A stretch of DNA of 60,000 bases, taken from Adiantum capillus-veneris (lineage: Eukaryota; Streptophyta; Polypodiopsida; Polypodiales; Pteridaceae). The notes under the pieces are model-generated. The model was not told where the DNA came from. It saw nothing but the letters and a program-made list of their open reading frames with translations, and made no database searches. The translations under genes and the position numbers were made by a program. Shown piece by piece: positions 32,623 through 44,283 of this stretch (positions are counted from its first letter, which is position 1; each line of letters starts with the position of its first letter). Location: positions 52,575,268-52,635,267 of the forward strand of contig CM043944.1 in assembly GCA_014529385.2 (NCBI GenBank). The letters are read 5' to 3'.

Positions 32623-33153
32623 TGTAGCGCGGATAATGTGTCGTGCTCTCTACAGTGTGGGTGCCCCTCAGTGCAATGTGCGTGACAATCTCACTCAAAC
32701 AAATGGAACTCTCTCAAACAGAATGAAACACAGAAATAACGAATAACAACAGAGACACAACAGCGGACCAGAACATGTGGACTCGACTAGCTCAAAGAAC
32801 CATGTACAGACTCTGGCGTGGCAGCACACTTAGCTCCAGCCCAGGACTCACAGGTACAAATGGGGTGTCGAGGCTCAGATGTGCAGGGATGGTGAAGCAG
32901 TGCTCTGTGTAAGACTCGCTCTAGACGACTACGTACAAGATAATGATAATGACTCAACGGCTACTACTCATATATAGAATCATAAAGAGCCACCAACGGC
33001 TCATAAATGTCAGCCAGCTAAGTGTGACCTGGCTACATGTCCACTAGGCCACCATCCGTATCCTTGCCACGTCTCATTGCCCAGAGTGTCCGTCCAGTGT
33101 GAACAGACGAGACCAACTGTACTAACTGTAATTGTGTCCTGTAGCCTGCTACA
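32623..33153 (-). repeat. 3' LTR of element B (531 bp)
   Basis: It begins TGTAGCGCGGATAATG and ends TGTAGCCTGCTACA on the plus strand. It carries a TATATA box for minus-strand transcription (32969-32976). It differs from the 5' LTR at about 16 positions plus one 4-base indel. Confidence 0.95.
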
Positions 33154-33731
33154 GGTTGTTCGCCACAAGACTGGTCACCGTCTCGGTGAGCCAAACACTA
33201 AATGAAACTGCAAAAGTAACTATATGTACAATGAAAGGTGGGGCAAGAGCACGGTCCTGTCACCCAAGGGAAAGTGTCGTCGCCACTGCTGCCCCAGAAG
33301 TATCCGGATCGGGAGGCGCCATCAGATCGATTGTGTAACGATGTGGTTGCTGGACTGTGCTCTGCATAACCTGGCTTCCTGTGGTTTGAGCAACCATCTG
33401 CTGCATAGCGGATGGAAGCACCTGTCCTGAAGTGAACTTCGGACGCCTAGTAACGCAACCATGGCGGTGTGCACCAGCAACACCGTCACAGCAAGGAACA
33501 CTCTGGCTCTGCATGGATGGCATCTAGACCTGAGACCCCTGCTGAGTAAAGTACTGGAACTGGGATTGTGGGTAGTGTCCCACAAACTACTGAGATGGCT
33601 GAGAGGGACCTGCTGGTGCTACAAAGCGTGCTGGATTCTGGACCTATATCCCTGGCCCAGTCCATCCATATCCCCACAAGAGCCTGGGTAGGCCTGTTAC
33701 CATACATAAGCATTTCTTGAAATCCCTGCAC
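33154..33731 (-). other. 3' untranslated interior of element B
   Basis: This is the stretch between the accessory frame and the 3' LTR. It holds an imperfect inverted repeat (CACCGTCTCGGTG) close to the LTR and short Gln-rich minus frames without recognisable domains. No clear polypurine tract is visible next to the LTR. Confidence 0.5.
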
Positions 33732-35084
33732 CTATGCTTTTAGGTCATCAATAATCCTTGACTTTATCTTCAATGCTTGCTGTAGTGCAAAAATTGTTGC
33801 ATCTCGATCTGCGATGGCACTCTCTGCAACTCGTAGAGATCCCTCCATAGCTGCGTATGTGGTGGAGTGACGTTGGTGCGTTGCAGCTAGTTGCTCTGCG
33901 TCTAGCTCGATGGTGGCAATAGCAGCTCTGGAGTCGTGAAGTAACTTCTCTGAAAGCTGAAACAGAGAAGTGGAGTCGGCCATACCTGAAGATCCCTCAT
34001 ATGCATGTGATGCTGGAGGTCGCACATGTGGCACAGCCGGCGAGCTAGGTACAGCTGGTGTAGTAGGTGCCTCTAAGATTGTTGTTGTAGGTGGAGAGAG
34101 AGATACGTTGACCGGTGTATGAGTGAAGATGGGAGAAGAAGGAAGACGATCCTGTATGGGTGAAGTGACCATCCTGTCCTGAGGAGCAGCAGTAGACACT
34201 GGCGTCGGCACAGCAGAACCAGGGGTAGAAGTAGACGTCGGACGCTGAAAATGTACCCTAGTCTGCTGGCTCTCAGAAACTGGCAAGGAGAGTAGAGACT
34301 TCACTGTATCCTTCACTTTCGCCTTGATCTTCTTTTTCTTGGTGACTGTTGGGTCAACCAGCATGCTCACGGTTTTCCTTTTCCCTTTCGAGGTTCCGTG
34401 CTCCTCATCCACTTCATTTAAGTTAATAGGTATGTTTATGACCCATGCCAAGAGAGGTGCTGCAAAACATTTAAAACTTAACTGCACAGACTGCACTTGG
34501 GCCCAAAATCTTTTAGCCCTAGACTGCAAAGAGCTGAAGAGAATCTGGTGGAATCCATAAGGGATAGTGTGGATTAAACAGTATAGCCCGTCGCAGTGGG
34601 AGAATGTAGTGAGAAGATCAGTTTTTTCCTTGTCTTCTTTGGCATCTCGAGCCAGAAAGTAATACCTGAAGATTGCGAGAAGCCGTCTGTTTCGGTCATA
34701 ATTTGGGTTATCCGAACTCAATAGCTCTTGACATGCTTGAATTGTCGCATCCTTGGACAACAAAGAGAAAGTGCGAGTAGTAGGCTTCACAGCTGGAAAG
34801 TTGGTCATACCCATGGCATGGCCAAGCCTTGTAGCTGTTAGCTTGTGGCTCCGGACCTTTGGAAAGTCTTTCAACAGTTGATATATCATCTCTGCTGGAA
34901 CCGTATCAGGTAAATCTGCATCAGCCAATGTTGTGAGAAGCTGAGCAGTCGAAAGCACCTCACTCAGAGATGGTCGAGGTTGCTGCATATAAAAATTTAA
35001 TGAGAATGCTGTGCGATTTTTCGAAGAAGCAGGCCTCTTGATTGCATGAGTGATGATTGGCTGCTTTCCTTTCTTCTGAGCCAC
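33732..35084 (-). CDS. Accessory 450-codon frame downstream of integrase, element B
   Basis: The intact frame begins MAQKKGKQPIITHAIKRPAS. Residues about 45-230 look globular and mixed, with a hydrophobic run CFAAPLLAWVINIPINL near residue 210 that might be a buried helix or a weak membrane segment. Residues 235-265 are strongly basic (VTKKKKIKAKVK, nuclear-signal-like), 280-370 are Pro/Ser/Thr-rich, and the last 80 form a heptad-like coiled coil. Athila elements carry an env-like or transposon-protein-like ORF in this position, but I see no clear signal peptide or fusion motifs. The function is unknown. It is the only unbroken frame of this element. Confidence 0.7.
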   Translation of the reverse strand: MAQKKGKQPIITHAIKRPASSKNRTAFSLNFYMQQPRPSLSEVLSTAQLLTTLADADLPDTVPAEMIYQLLKDFPKVRSHKLTATRLGHAMGMTNFPAVKPTTRTFSLLSKDATIQACQELLSSDNPNYDRNRRLLAIFRYYFLARDAKEDKEKTDLLTTFSHCDGLYCLIHTIPYGFHQILFSSLQSRAKRFWAQVQSVQLSFKCFAAPLLAWVINIPINLNEVDEEHGTSKGKRKTVSMLVDPTVTKKKKIKAKVKDTVKSLLSLPVSESQQTRVHFQRPTSTSTPGSAVPTPVSTAAPQDRMVTSPIQDRLPSSPIFTHTPVNVSLSPPTTTILEAPTTPAVPSSPAVPHVRPPASHAYEGSSGMADSTSLFQLSEKLLHDSRAAIATIELDAEQLAATHQRHSTTYAAMEGSLRVAESAIADRDATIFALQQALKIKSRIIDDLKA

Positions 35085-36939
35085 TTTTGAATGTTCCTCT
35101 TGATCATTGGAAGCACCTGACTCGGAATTTACATCTGAATCATCAGATGCTACCGAGTCTGCTTTGTAGCTCTCATCACTTTTGAGCCACTGGAGGTAAA
35201 GTCATCTATGCCATGGCTGCTGCTTGCAGATACTTCCTCTGCTTCGCTCTTTGATTCCGCAACCAGAGCTTTCCTCTTCTTCAATTCTTCCTTTCTCTTG
35301 CTACTGCCTTTGGTTGTTTCTTCTGTTGCTTGCTACCTCCTGCCATGGTGATGTCGGGTGGATGACAAAACAGTAGCAATTGAGTAGAACAAGTGATGGA
35401 AAAGCACCACGATCAGATGCAGACCAAGGTGGAGTTTTTGCAGACCAAGGTGGAGTAAACGATTTGGGATTGGGCTAGGCAGAGGCTGGACAGAAGGGGA
35501 GCTGGGGCGATTTTGTGGGGCTGGGCGAGAGGATTGGGTATAGGGGCTAATCAAGAGCTAATAGGCGAAGGAAGTTAGGCTGGGGCGAGTAAGTTAGGAT
35601 AGGGGCGAACGAAGAGTGTAGGGGTGAGAAAGTTATCTGGGGCGAATTAATAAGGCTTGGGCGAATTTGGGCGAGAAAGTTATCTGAGTCAGTTAGGGTA
35701 GGGGCGAATGAAGTTAGGGTAGGGGCGAATCTAATTGTGCTGAGAGGGTATGGGCGAATTTTGAGAGGGAACTGGGTAGGGCGATTTGAAAATAGGCAGG
35801 GGCGAATCCAATTGTGCTGAGAGGGTAGGGGCGAATAGGTGAGAGGAAAATGGGTAGAGGGGCGAATCCAGACAAAATAGGGCAGGGGCGAATTCTTACT
35901 AAGTAGGGGAGAATTGCTGAGAGTAAAATGGGTAGGGGTGAATCCAACAAAATAGGGTAGGGGCGAATCCAGACAAAATAGGGCAGGGGCGAATTCTGTT
36001 TTAGTAAGGATGGGGCGAATTTTACCAGGGTAGGCTGGGGCGAATTTTTTGTGCTGGGGCGAATATTGAAGGATGGGGCGAATTTTGCAGGGATGAGGCG
36101 AGGGCGAAGGTTGGAGAGGGGTCGACAGGGAAGGTCGAGGGCGATGGCTGTAGGTGCGAGGGGTTGACAGGGGACTAGGCGAGCTTTGGAGAGGGGAATG
36201 AGGGCTAGGGAATTTAGTGGTGAATTTGGAGGGGCAGCCACATTCGACACAAAGCAGACAAAAAGCAGGTATGAGATGAGGCTTATTGACATGGCAAAAA
36301 GACGCATTCAAGCATGTTCATGATGGCAGCTTAGTAGGAGGAGAGAATTTGGGAATGCGGGGCAGGTTAAGAGATGACAAGGGGCTCAGTAAGCAAGAAC
36401 AGTGCGGGGGAAAAGAAAGAACAAGGCCTAGATAGAGAGCCAGATATAAATGCTGTCAGAGATAGAGAATAACGATTTAGGCCTTATCTTTTCGGCTATG
36501 GGGTTTATTAATCAGAACGGGCTCTAATTAACAGGAGGAAAACATCATTACTGAATCAATTTGAGGAGTCTTTTACAAAAGATAGTCCCAGAAGGCAAAG
36601 AGAGATTTGATGGTGAGAGAGTGCTTCTAAAAATTAGAGACGGAAAAGAGAGATGCAGTTGAGCTGGTTTAATCGTCGAACAATATCCAATAATCAAAAG
36701 ATCTATTCAATGAGACTTAATCTCGGAAATTACAGAGGGGGAGCAGAGACAAAGACAGAACAAGAGAGACAGAACAACAGTAATTGATGCATACATTGAA
36801 ACAAGGGGAGTAAAGATAAGAGCTGTCATGAGGAAGATTTGGGAAGAGGGGAAAATGGTAAGCCAGGGAGAAATACCGAACTGAGGAGGGAATAATCATG
36901 TGGTGTTGGGATAGCTATCATCAGTAGATGTGTATATAA
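35085..36939 (-). repeat. Spacer of element B with GGGGCGAAT minisatellite
   Basis: From about 35460 to 36240 the plus strand is a degenerate tandem repeat of units such as GTAGGGGCGAAT, often with CCAGACAAAATAGGGCAG. Two long minus-strand frames across it are products of the repeat (Pro/Ser-rich). The stretch 36245-36939 is A/G-rich on the plus strand without features. It lies between integrase and the accessory frame. Confidence 0.75.
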
Positions 36940-37485
36940 TTAGGGCGAGTGATAGCACTTAATCCTTGATCCGTTTACCAGTGGCAAGGGAACGCCTTCG
37001 AGAGTGACTAACTGGACTGCCCCCTGTGGTAAAATCTCTTCCACCACGAAGGGCCCTTGCCAAGCTGGAACCAGCTTTGCTTTTTTCAAATATTGTGCCT
37101 GATAGAGTAGCACCAATGTGCCTTGCGTTATTTTTGGCTTTCTGAGGTGGCGATCATGCCACACTTTGCGACGAAGTTTCTCCGCTTGCAGAGCATGAGA
37201 AGCCAAAAGGCGGCTTTCAGCCAATAAGGTAAGACGGGTTATAGAAGCAGCTTCCATGCCCCAACTTGCACGTAGACTCCCCACCCTAGGGGATCCGGAG
37301 TTGAACTCAAATGGAGCTATGGCTTCCAAACCGAAAGCGAGTTGAAAAGGCGTGTGATTCGTTGTTGCTTTGAAAGATGTGCGGTATGCCCAAAGAGTGC
37401 CGTGCACAGCGTGAGCCCATGATGTTGGGTGGAGATGACATGCTTTCCTCAGGAGTGCAATCAGAACCTTGTTGGTGCTCTCAAC
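36940..37485 (-). pseudogene. Integrase C-terminal part, element B
   Basis: The frame begins after a TAG at 37486-37488 and continues the core: VESTNKVLIALLRKACHLHP, TLWAYRTSFKATTNHTPFQL and GLEAIAPFE. The C-terminus reads VWHDRHLRKPKI, QGPFVVEEIL and NGSRIKCYHS, as in Tat-type integrases. The TAG replaces the glutamine of the expected NGQVES, a CAG-to-TAG transition just before the catalytic glutamate. Confidence 0.85.
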
Positions 37486-37488
37486 CTA

Positions 37489-38800
37489 CCCATTGGCTCT
37501 AGGGTAATAAGAGCACGACTTGCGATGAAAAATCTTGTAATTGGCCAGTAAAGTTGAGATCATGTCATTGACAAAATGACTGCCCCTATCACTGGTGATC
37601 TCTAAGGGACATCCAAATCTGCATAAAATATTTTCATATAAAAATTTGGCTACTGTATTGCCAGTGCAATCTACTGTCGCTAGTACCTCCGCCCACTTTG
37701 TTGCATAGTCTGTAGCCACTAGCAGATATTTGCGATTAATTGGTTGAGCCGGGGGATATATTGGACCCACAAAGTCCAAGCCCCATCTCTCAAAAGGTAG
37801 CCACGCCATCGAGACCTGCAGAGGACGGTTGGATTGCTTACTTGGCTTCGGCCCACAGCGTTGGGACACATCACAAACCTTAGAATATGCTATTGCATCC
37901 TTAAAAACGTAGGGCCACCATAGACCACTCTGTAGAATCTTCTGGGCAGTGATGTGACCAGGGTAATGGCCACCAGTGGGACCATTGTGGGCATCCTCCA
38001 GAATATGCTCCACCTCATGAGGCGAGACACAACGCTTCAGAACACCATCTGGTCCCGATTTGTAGAGCTGGCCCCCAATCAAAGTGAAAGGCCTGGACTT
38101 CAACAACAATCTCCTCTTCTGCAGTGGAGATGCCTTCTCTGGGTACAGCCCAGTATATAGAAAATGTAGGACTGCGTCGTACCATTCCGGTGTTGTATCG
38201 ATTTTAAAAGGATTGCTATCTGGAAAGTCATCCGCAATCCAGGTAGCTTCTTCACCTGTTTGAATGCGAGAGAGGTGGTCAGCCATTACATGATGCTTAC
38301 CAGGACGGAGTACCACTTCAAAATCAAACTCTTGGAATAGGAGGAGCCATCGCCATACTCGACCTGCGACCTGTGGCTTATTAAGCAGATAGCGCAAGGC
38401 ATGGTGATCAATAATAATTGTGAAGTGGACCCCTAGCAAATAGTGACGAAATTTTTGTAGAGCATACACTATAGCCAAACCTTCCCTCTCTGTGGTGCTA
38501 TAGTTGCGCTTTGCTTTGGTGAGCAGGCGACTTGCATAATGTACAGGGCGATCCAAGTGGAACTCTTTGCTAGGCTGAGTCAGCACAACACCCACAGCCA
38601 GCAGACTGGCATCTGTATGCACATGAAAAAGTAGGGCCCAATCCGGGGCAACTAGAATAGGCGCTTCAGTGAGGCGTTTTTTGAGGTATGCAAATGCTTC
38701 GGCCTCAGGTGTTGACCACTGGAAGGGAACATCAGCACTGGTGAGCCGGGTCAATAGTTGAGCCACCTGTGCATACATACGTATAAACCTGCGATGATAG
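37489..38800 (-). pseudogene. RNase H and integrase core, element B
   Basis: RNase H residues are visible in HVHTDASLLAVGVVL, TTEREGLAIVYALQKF, IIDHHALRYLL and MADHLSR. The integrase zinc domain has HNGPTGGH followed by CDVSQRC. The core has LDFVGPI and ITSDRGSHFVND. The frame stops at 37486. Its upstream end, GYHRRF, is where the 1138 bp insertion separates it from RT. Confidence 0.88.
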
Positions 38801-38804
38801 CCGG

Positions 38805-39942
38805 TGAGCGGGATGAAAACACACACAGCGTCTCTATAACGACCCGACACACTCTTGGGAAGATACACACACACACACTATGGGGCACCACTCGGCTTAC
38901 ACAACACACCTGGTCGAGATAGGGAACACACCTCTGGAGTGAGAGGAGAGAGACTATCCACTTGCCCACTCCACACAGACACACACACACACACCCACCC
39001 AAAAAACTCAGCTCAAAAGAGGAGAATTTCTGATGTTTAGATACAATTGAGCTTGGGCCAACACCAATGGGGCAAATAGCTCACACAATATAGGTAAAAT
39101 AAGCCAGATACAATCACAAACTAGAGTAGAAACTTCGCTCCTAAGAGAAACTTACACAGAAAAACAGCAGGAAAAGAGTGAGGAATTTGGCAAAATGGAC
39201 AGCGCCATCGCGTCCAGAACGGCCCAAAAACCCAGTTTACAATGTCAAAGTGCTCAAATCCGACCTCGGATGAGCAGTTTACGGCCAAAATAGGCTCCAA
39301 AATGAGCAAAAACACACCTGCGGCTGTTCCTCCTCTCTTCTCCACGTTTTTTCTGGTCTTCTCTCTTGTTTTTCAGTTTCCACACTTAGCTTTATTACTT
39401 GGGCACCCTTGGCCTTTTAGATGACCTCAAACGGACCCCGAACAGGCCATAAACTGACCTCGCAGTGCATAGTTGTCACCTTTTTTGCATCATTCGCACA
39501 CCTGGCACTCAGCTTTTTCCAATAATGCATCTCGCCACCACGTGAAGTGGCCCCAAAAAGTGGTCCTAATGATGACCTTTCTGCATAACTCTCACAAGAA
39601 AACACCCACGTTTGTCCGTCCTCATCCGCGTGCAAATATTGACCTCGTTCGCCCTCCTGACGCCACTAGATGCCATCTGACGCACCTGCTGACCTCATGT
39701 CGTCGGCCCGCGGATAGCTTTCTCGAGAAGTTTTACGCGCTACCAACTCCTCCTTATTGTAGAAAAAACACACTAGTACTGATAATAGTGAAAATCGCTG
39801 CACTATGTACACCCTGTCCTACCTGTACACACGTGGGCCCCACATAACCACCTGGCTATGGAAATTGGGTAATCCTTTATTCGATGCACCATGCATGTGT
39901 ATGTACATATGCGCAATCCCTTGCTCAAAAAAACTCCTGACA
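38805..39942. mobile_element. 1138 bp LTR-like insertion inside element B pol
   Basis: It begins TGAGCGGGATG and ends CTCCTGACA on the plus strand (TG...CA), with CCGG on both sides (38801-38804 and 39943-39946). It splits pol exactly within the HTGYHRRF region. It has no coding frame, contains two short AC repeats (38866-38877, about 38979-38996) and CTTTATT/AATAAAG near 39875. A solo LTR is the simplest reading; a 4 bp duplication and weak terminal inversion leave this open. Confidence 0.75.
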
Positions 39943-39946
39943 CCGG

Positions 39947-40748
39947 TATGGCCCACAAAGCTCTGAACACCTTTGGGATTTATGGGAGGAGGTAACTTCA
40001 AGATGGCCACTATCTTCTCTGGGTCAGGTGCTAAACCTTGAGCAGACACCACATGGCCCAACAGTGTGCCCTCTGTGACCAAAAAATGACACTTGTTCGG
40101 ATTGAGCTTCAAACGTGCCTCCCTGCTCCTGAGGAAGACTGCAGAGAGCTGAGCAAGATGCTCCTTTAGATTTTCTACTGGGGTCGAACATTGAGCACCC
40201 GAGAAGGTGGAAAAGTCGTCCATGAATATGCGAAGGTGATCAGTAAGCAGAGGACAAAAGATGAGATATACTATGCGATTGAAAGAAGGCGGTGCATTTT
40301 TAAGCCCAAAAGACATTCTAGTGTAGATGAAAATACGCTAGGGAGTCACAAAAGCTGTTCTGATTTGGTCGTCAGGATGTATTCCTAGCTGATTGTAGCC
40401 GCTGAACCCGTCCATAAAACTATACAGTACATGGCCAGCGACATCTTCGAGGACTCTCTCAGTGAAAGGTGTCGGAAATCCATCCAGGATTGTGACCTTA
40501 TTCAGAGCCCGGTAGTCGACGCAAACTCGAATTTTGTTGGACTGTTTCTTTGGGGCAGTAACCATAGGGGATAACCATTCTGAGTGCTCTACTGGTACAA
40601 TAATACCTGCTTCTTGCATTTTTTCCAACTCGATTTTGACTGCTTCTGCATACTTGGGATTCAGTTTGTAAGCCAGTCCTCTGATCGGCTTAGCCCCCTC
40701 AACCAGAGAAATTGTGTGGACTCCTAGCTCTGCTAGGATTCCTTCCAA
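39947..40748 (-). pseudogene. Reverse transcriptase, element B
   Basis: Frames 40338-40748 and 39947-40316 are collinear: IRVCVDYRALNKVT, SFMDGFSGYNQLGI, a stop where FVTPW is expected, then MSFGLKNAPPSFNRI and IFMDDFSTFSG (catalytic MDD). HVVSAQGLAPDPEKI and PKGVQSFVGHTG end at the insertion. The internal stop (TAG for TGG) is a single G-to-A change. Confidence 0.87.
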
Positions 40749-40754
40749 ATCGTA

Positions 40755-41201
40755 TTAATACCAGGCAAACACATCCTTGAAAGAGCGCACGAAAGAGATT
40801 ACCAGGTCGAGTAGAGCTGGGTGATCCCATAACCAAGTGGCTAACAAGATGGGCTGATAGTTGTCAGGGCCGCCTAGGTTGACCTCTCTTACTGGGTCAG
40901 GCGGTGCAGAGGGCGAGGCTGCGTCAGGGAGAGAAGACCGTGCCGCCTCTGTTAGCTTCTGGACATTATGAGCTGGCGTCTGATCAATGTTGAAATCAGC
41001 ATACTCTTCCTGCAACCATCCTGATGGAAGCTCTGCAAATGGTAAATCCTCAGATACCTCAAAGTGCTCCGGCATGGGTGGAGAGTCAGATGGAGTAGAG
41101 GCTAAGGAAGGAGCTGGGGTGTTGGCCAACTCTTGCAAGGGAGACTTTTTCCCCCTTCTATGGTGGGTTATAGGCTCACCCAGGCCGACGGTTTCCATCA
41201 A
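40755..41201 (-). pseudogene. Protease-RT linker, element B
   Basis: The open frame begins GLGEPITHHRRGKKSPLQEL and ends in SFKDVFAWY before a TAA. Related linkers occur in fragment D (25158-25568). FAWY is close to the FAWSYEDMPG that leads into RT in this lineage, so it belongs to the same polyprotein. No catalytic residues. Confidence 0.75.
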
Positions 41202-41258
41202 AGGACCTTCTGAATGATGGGCACCCGAGACCGGTCCACTTGGTTCTGGCTCACTTGG

Positions 41259-42278
41259 CTAACTGGGATTACTGGCTTCAGCTGTAGCTTCAGGTTTAGC
41301 TTCAGGTGTAGGATTAGGGGGAGAGGCTGAATCTGTTGGCAAAGATTGAAGAGAGACTACATAGCATGGCATCGAAGAGGTAGCTTCTAACCACTGCAGT
41401 AAGTCTTCATCGGACCCATCAGGAGGGACCGGCTGCTCCGACTCTATTGACAAAGAGCTATGCTGAACGACCGGATCCATACCTCCTTCGACACGAATTT
41501 GTTGCATTGGAGAGCTAGGAGTATGTATCCACATGGCGTCGTTTCCCCAGTCGTGAAGTGCTTTCGTATGTCGCAACCATGGCCTACCAATCAGCAAGGG
41601 ATAACCTCCCTCTACCTGGGGAAGATTAACTACCACAAAATCCAAGTTGAAAGTGAAATCTTGTACCTTCAGAGGCACCTTGTCGACTATGCCCACTGGG
41701 TAGACTGTTCTCTGATCGGCCAATGTAACAGTGAAAGGAGCAGGTCGGGTAGGCTTTAGACCTAAGGCCATCATAGTGAATTCGGACATCAAATTGATTC
41801 CAGATCCACCATCAACGATGACGCTGGATAGCTGGTGCCCAAGAATAGATATAGTGAGACGAGGACTTTTATAATCGGTGAGGGGAGCAGATGGATAGGA
41901 AATCAAATAAGACTCTGAGGGCTGTACAGGGAGGTGCCCGCCACTAGGCCCAGCCCCCGGGTACAGAGACTGAATGATTGACAAGGTGTCACCTCTAAGT
42001 GTTGCGTCGAGCCTTAGTATGTCGTATAGTGACACCTGCTGAAAAGTATTTTTCAAGATGGCTTCTGCTGTGGGCTTGGCGCCTTCGAACTGGGCTCCCT
42101 TTGGGACCTTAATCTGTTCCAAGTCAGCCCACTGCTTCCAAGAAGGCTCCATCAATGTCAGATAACAGGGAAGTTGGTTTGCTCTGAGCAATTTTGAAGG
42201 ACTCGTCCTTTGGGTCAAATAGACCAGCTTGAGGAAGTGGGGATTGGCGAGGTGGACCTGTGGGCAGACTGAGACCAA
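41259..42278 (-). pseudogene. Protease region, element B
   Basis: The frame contains KNTFQQVSLYDILRLDATLR, LTISILGHQLSSVIVDGGSG (the active site reads DGG where DSG is usual), NLMSEFTMMALGL and YPLLIGRPWLRHTKAL. Fragment D shows a more decayed copy; element C keeps a parallel one (45397-46257). It is followed by a Pro/Ala-rich tail and a stop at 41259. Confidence 0.82.
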
Positions 42279-43992
42279 GAGCTACTCTTTGTGCCCGAGT
42301 AAGGACACCAACAGGCTCCTCCACTTGCAATGGCTTAACCACATGAGTAGCAGGTGATGGTTGAGGCACGGTGTTCACAGTAATCAAGTTTATCTTCGGG
42401 AAGGTGAATTCTTGCTGGTTCTGAGTCGAGCTTGAAGATGTGGATGCCCTTTGCGTGGGACAATCCTTACTGTAGTGATCCTTCGAATCAGGGCAATGAC
42501 GACAAGGAGGGGACCCCTTAGGTAAAGGACACTTGCTTTGATAATGCCCATATTCTCCGCATCTGTAGCAGAGTATGGGCCGATTGGAAGGACGAAACGG
42601 GGGACGAGGTGGTTGCTACATGGAGTTGGAGGTTGAAGTGTAGAAGCTCTGAGGGGTTGAGGTGGCATTAGCATTATAAAAACTTTGAGTCGGGAAAGTA
42701 CTTGACATACCTTGAACAGCAGGGGTATTGAGCAAAGGTGGCATGTAGTTGGGATGGCTGTAGTGGGAAACCATGTTGGATGCTGGTGCTAACCCCTGTT
42801 GGAGAGTAGGACCAAGACTTTGCTGTATTTTGTGCAATCCCTTTATATAGTAGCAATCCTTATCTTCATGACCCAATTTTTCGTAGAAGTGGCAATAAGA
42901 GCGAAGGGGACAGTCGTGTGGAGGGTGTCCTGAAGAGCGGCATGAACTACACCATACCATAGCCTTAGTCTCTTGCTGAGACCTGAGCTCTTCTAACTCT
43001 CTTTTAAGTTGATCATAAGCCTCTTGATGTGGAGGCTTCTCATGTCTGAGAGAGAAGGATCTCTCTTCGTGAAGGGCCCGCTGTAACCTTAGGGCTTCCA
43101 GTTCCCTTCTTAAAGAAGTCAAGGGGTCTGATGGACTATCCACGAGTACAAGGGCAGTATCTAACTGAGGAGAGTCAGTGAACTGCCTTCTTGCTCCCTC
43201 TATTCTTGTAGCAGTAGCAACAAAGTCCTCCAGATTGGCTTCAGGACCGAGACTTTCTCTGAGATTTTGTTGAGAAGTCTTAGGCAGAGCCTTCTCTACC
43301 CACTTCTTCACCATGAATTCCCCTGGTTGCTGAGGCAGCTTGGCGACCAGGGACTTTGTTATGGTCATGAGCTCTGCAAATGTCTCCTTGGGCTGGAGCA
43401 ACAGGTTGGCCAACTCATCTAGAATCTTCTCTTGATAATCCCCTGGTCGGAAAGCTTCACAGAACTGCTGTCTTAACATGGTCCAAGTAGTAAAGTGGTT
43501 TTCAGCAAACTGACTGTACCATTTATCTTCAAGACCATCCAAGGTGGATGGAAAGAGCACCAGGTATGCGTCTTCTCTGTTGAGGCCACGACCTCTGCAA
43601 AGAGAGACAAACCTCCGAGCATGGTCGTCTGTATCTTCTGCGGAGAGACCTTTAAAGGTAGGGAACTTGATGTTCACCTTTGCCAGAACACTTGTGAGCT
43701 CCTCCATGGCCTCTTGCTCCTGAGTCTGTTGCTCCCTAGCTTGCTGTAACAAAATGGGGGAGAGCCTTACCGGAGAAGGTGACCTGGAGGATGTAGAACC
43801 GATCGAAGGAATGGAGGTAGCCGTATGAGTAGGTATGGGTGATGGGGTTAATATGCTTCTACTGGGCACCAAGGGTTGACGCCTTCTGTGGTAGTACTTC
43901 AGAGGACTCAGTAGTGCACTTTGACGCTCCAATGACCTCCTTGTATGTGTCATGCAGTAACCGCCAACCCCACCAAGCTTTGGGCAAGACAA
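42124..43992 (-). pseudogene. gag of element B with four zinc knuckle-like motifs
   Basis: It starts around MTHTRRSLERQSALLSPLKY (43953). The gag core reads FPTFKGLSAEDTDDHARRFV, LVLFPSTLDGLEDKWYSQF and AFRPGDYQEKILDELANLLL. A coiled helix follows, then CSSCRSSGHPPHDC, CHFYEKLGHEDKDC (second Cys replaced by Tyr), CYRCGEYGHYQSKC and CRHCPDSKDHYSKDC. A TAG at about 42616 lies between the second and third knuckles where element C reads through, and a frame change follows near 42390. Confidence 0.85.
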
Positions 43993-44283
43993 CCTTCACT
44001 TGGCTGAACATTGGTCTAGACTCTACTAGACCAGGGCGAGTGACTAGACCACCTGGCCTGGACCAGGACCAGGAAGGACTAGACCAGGGACGAGAAGGAC
44101 TAGACCAGGACGAGAAGGACTAGACCAGGACGAGGACTGGGTGGACCAGGGCGAGAGAGGACCAGATCAACAAGGCGAGAGACTAGACCAGCTAGATTAA
44201 GAAGGGTGAAACTGGACCAGACCAACAGGCTGTACAGGCGAAGCGAAGAGACCAGCTACTCAACGGAGTGAGACTTTAGTTGA

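Noticed and set aside
35547-36311. 254-codon and 197-codon Ser/Pro-rich minus frames
   Set aside because: Both frames read the GGGGCGAAT minisatellite in different phases, a sign of repeat translation and not a protein.
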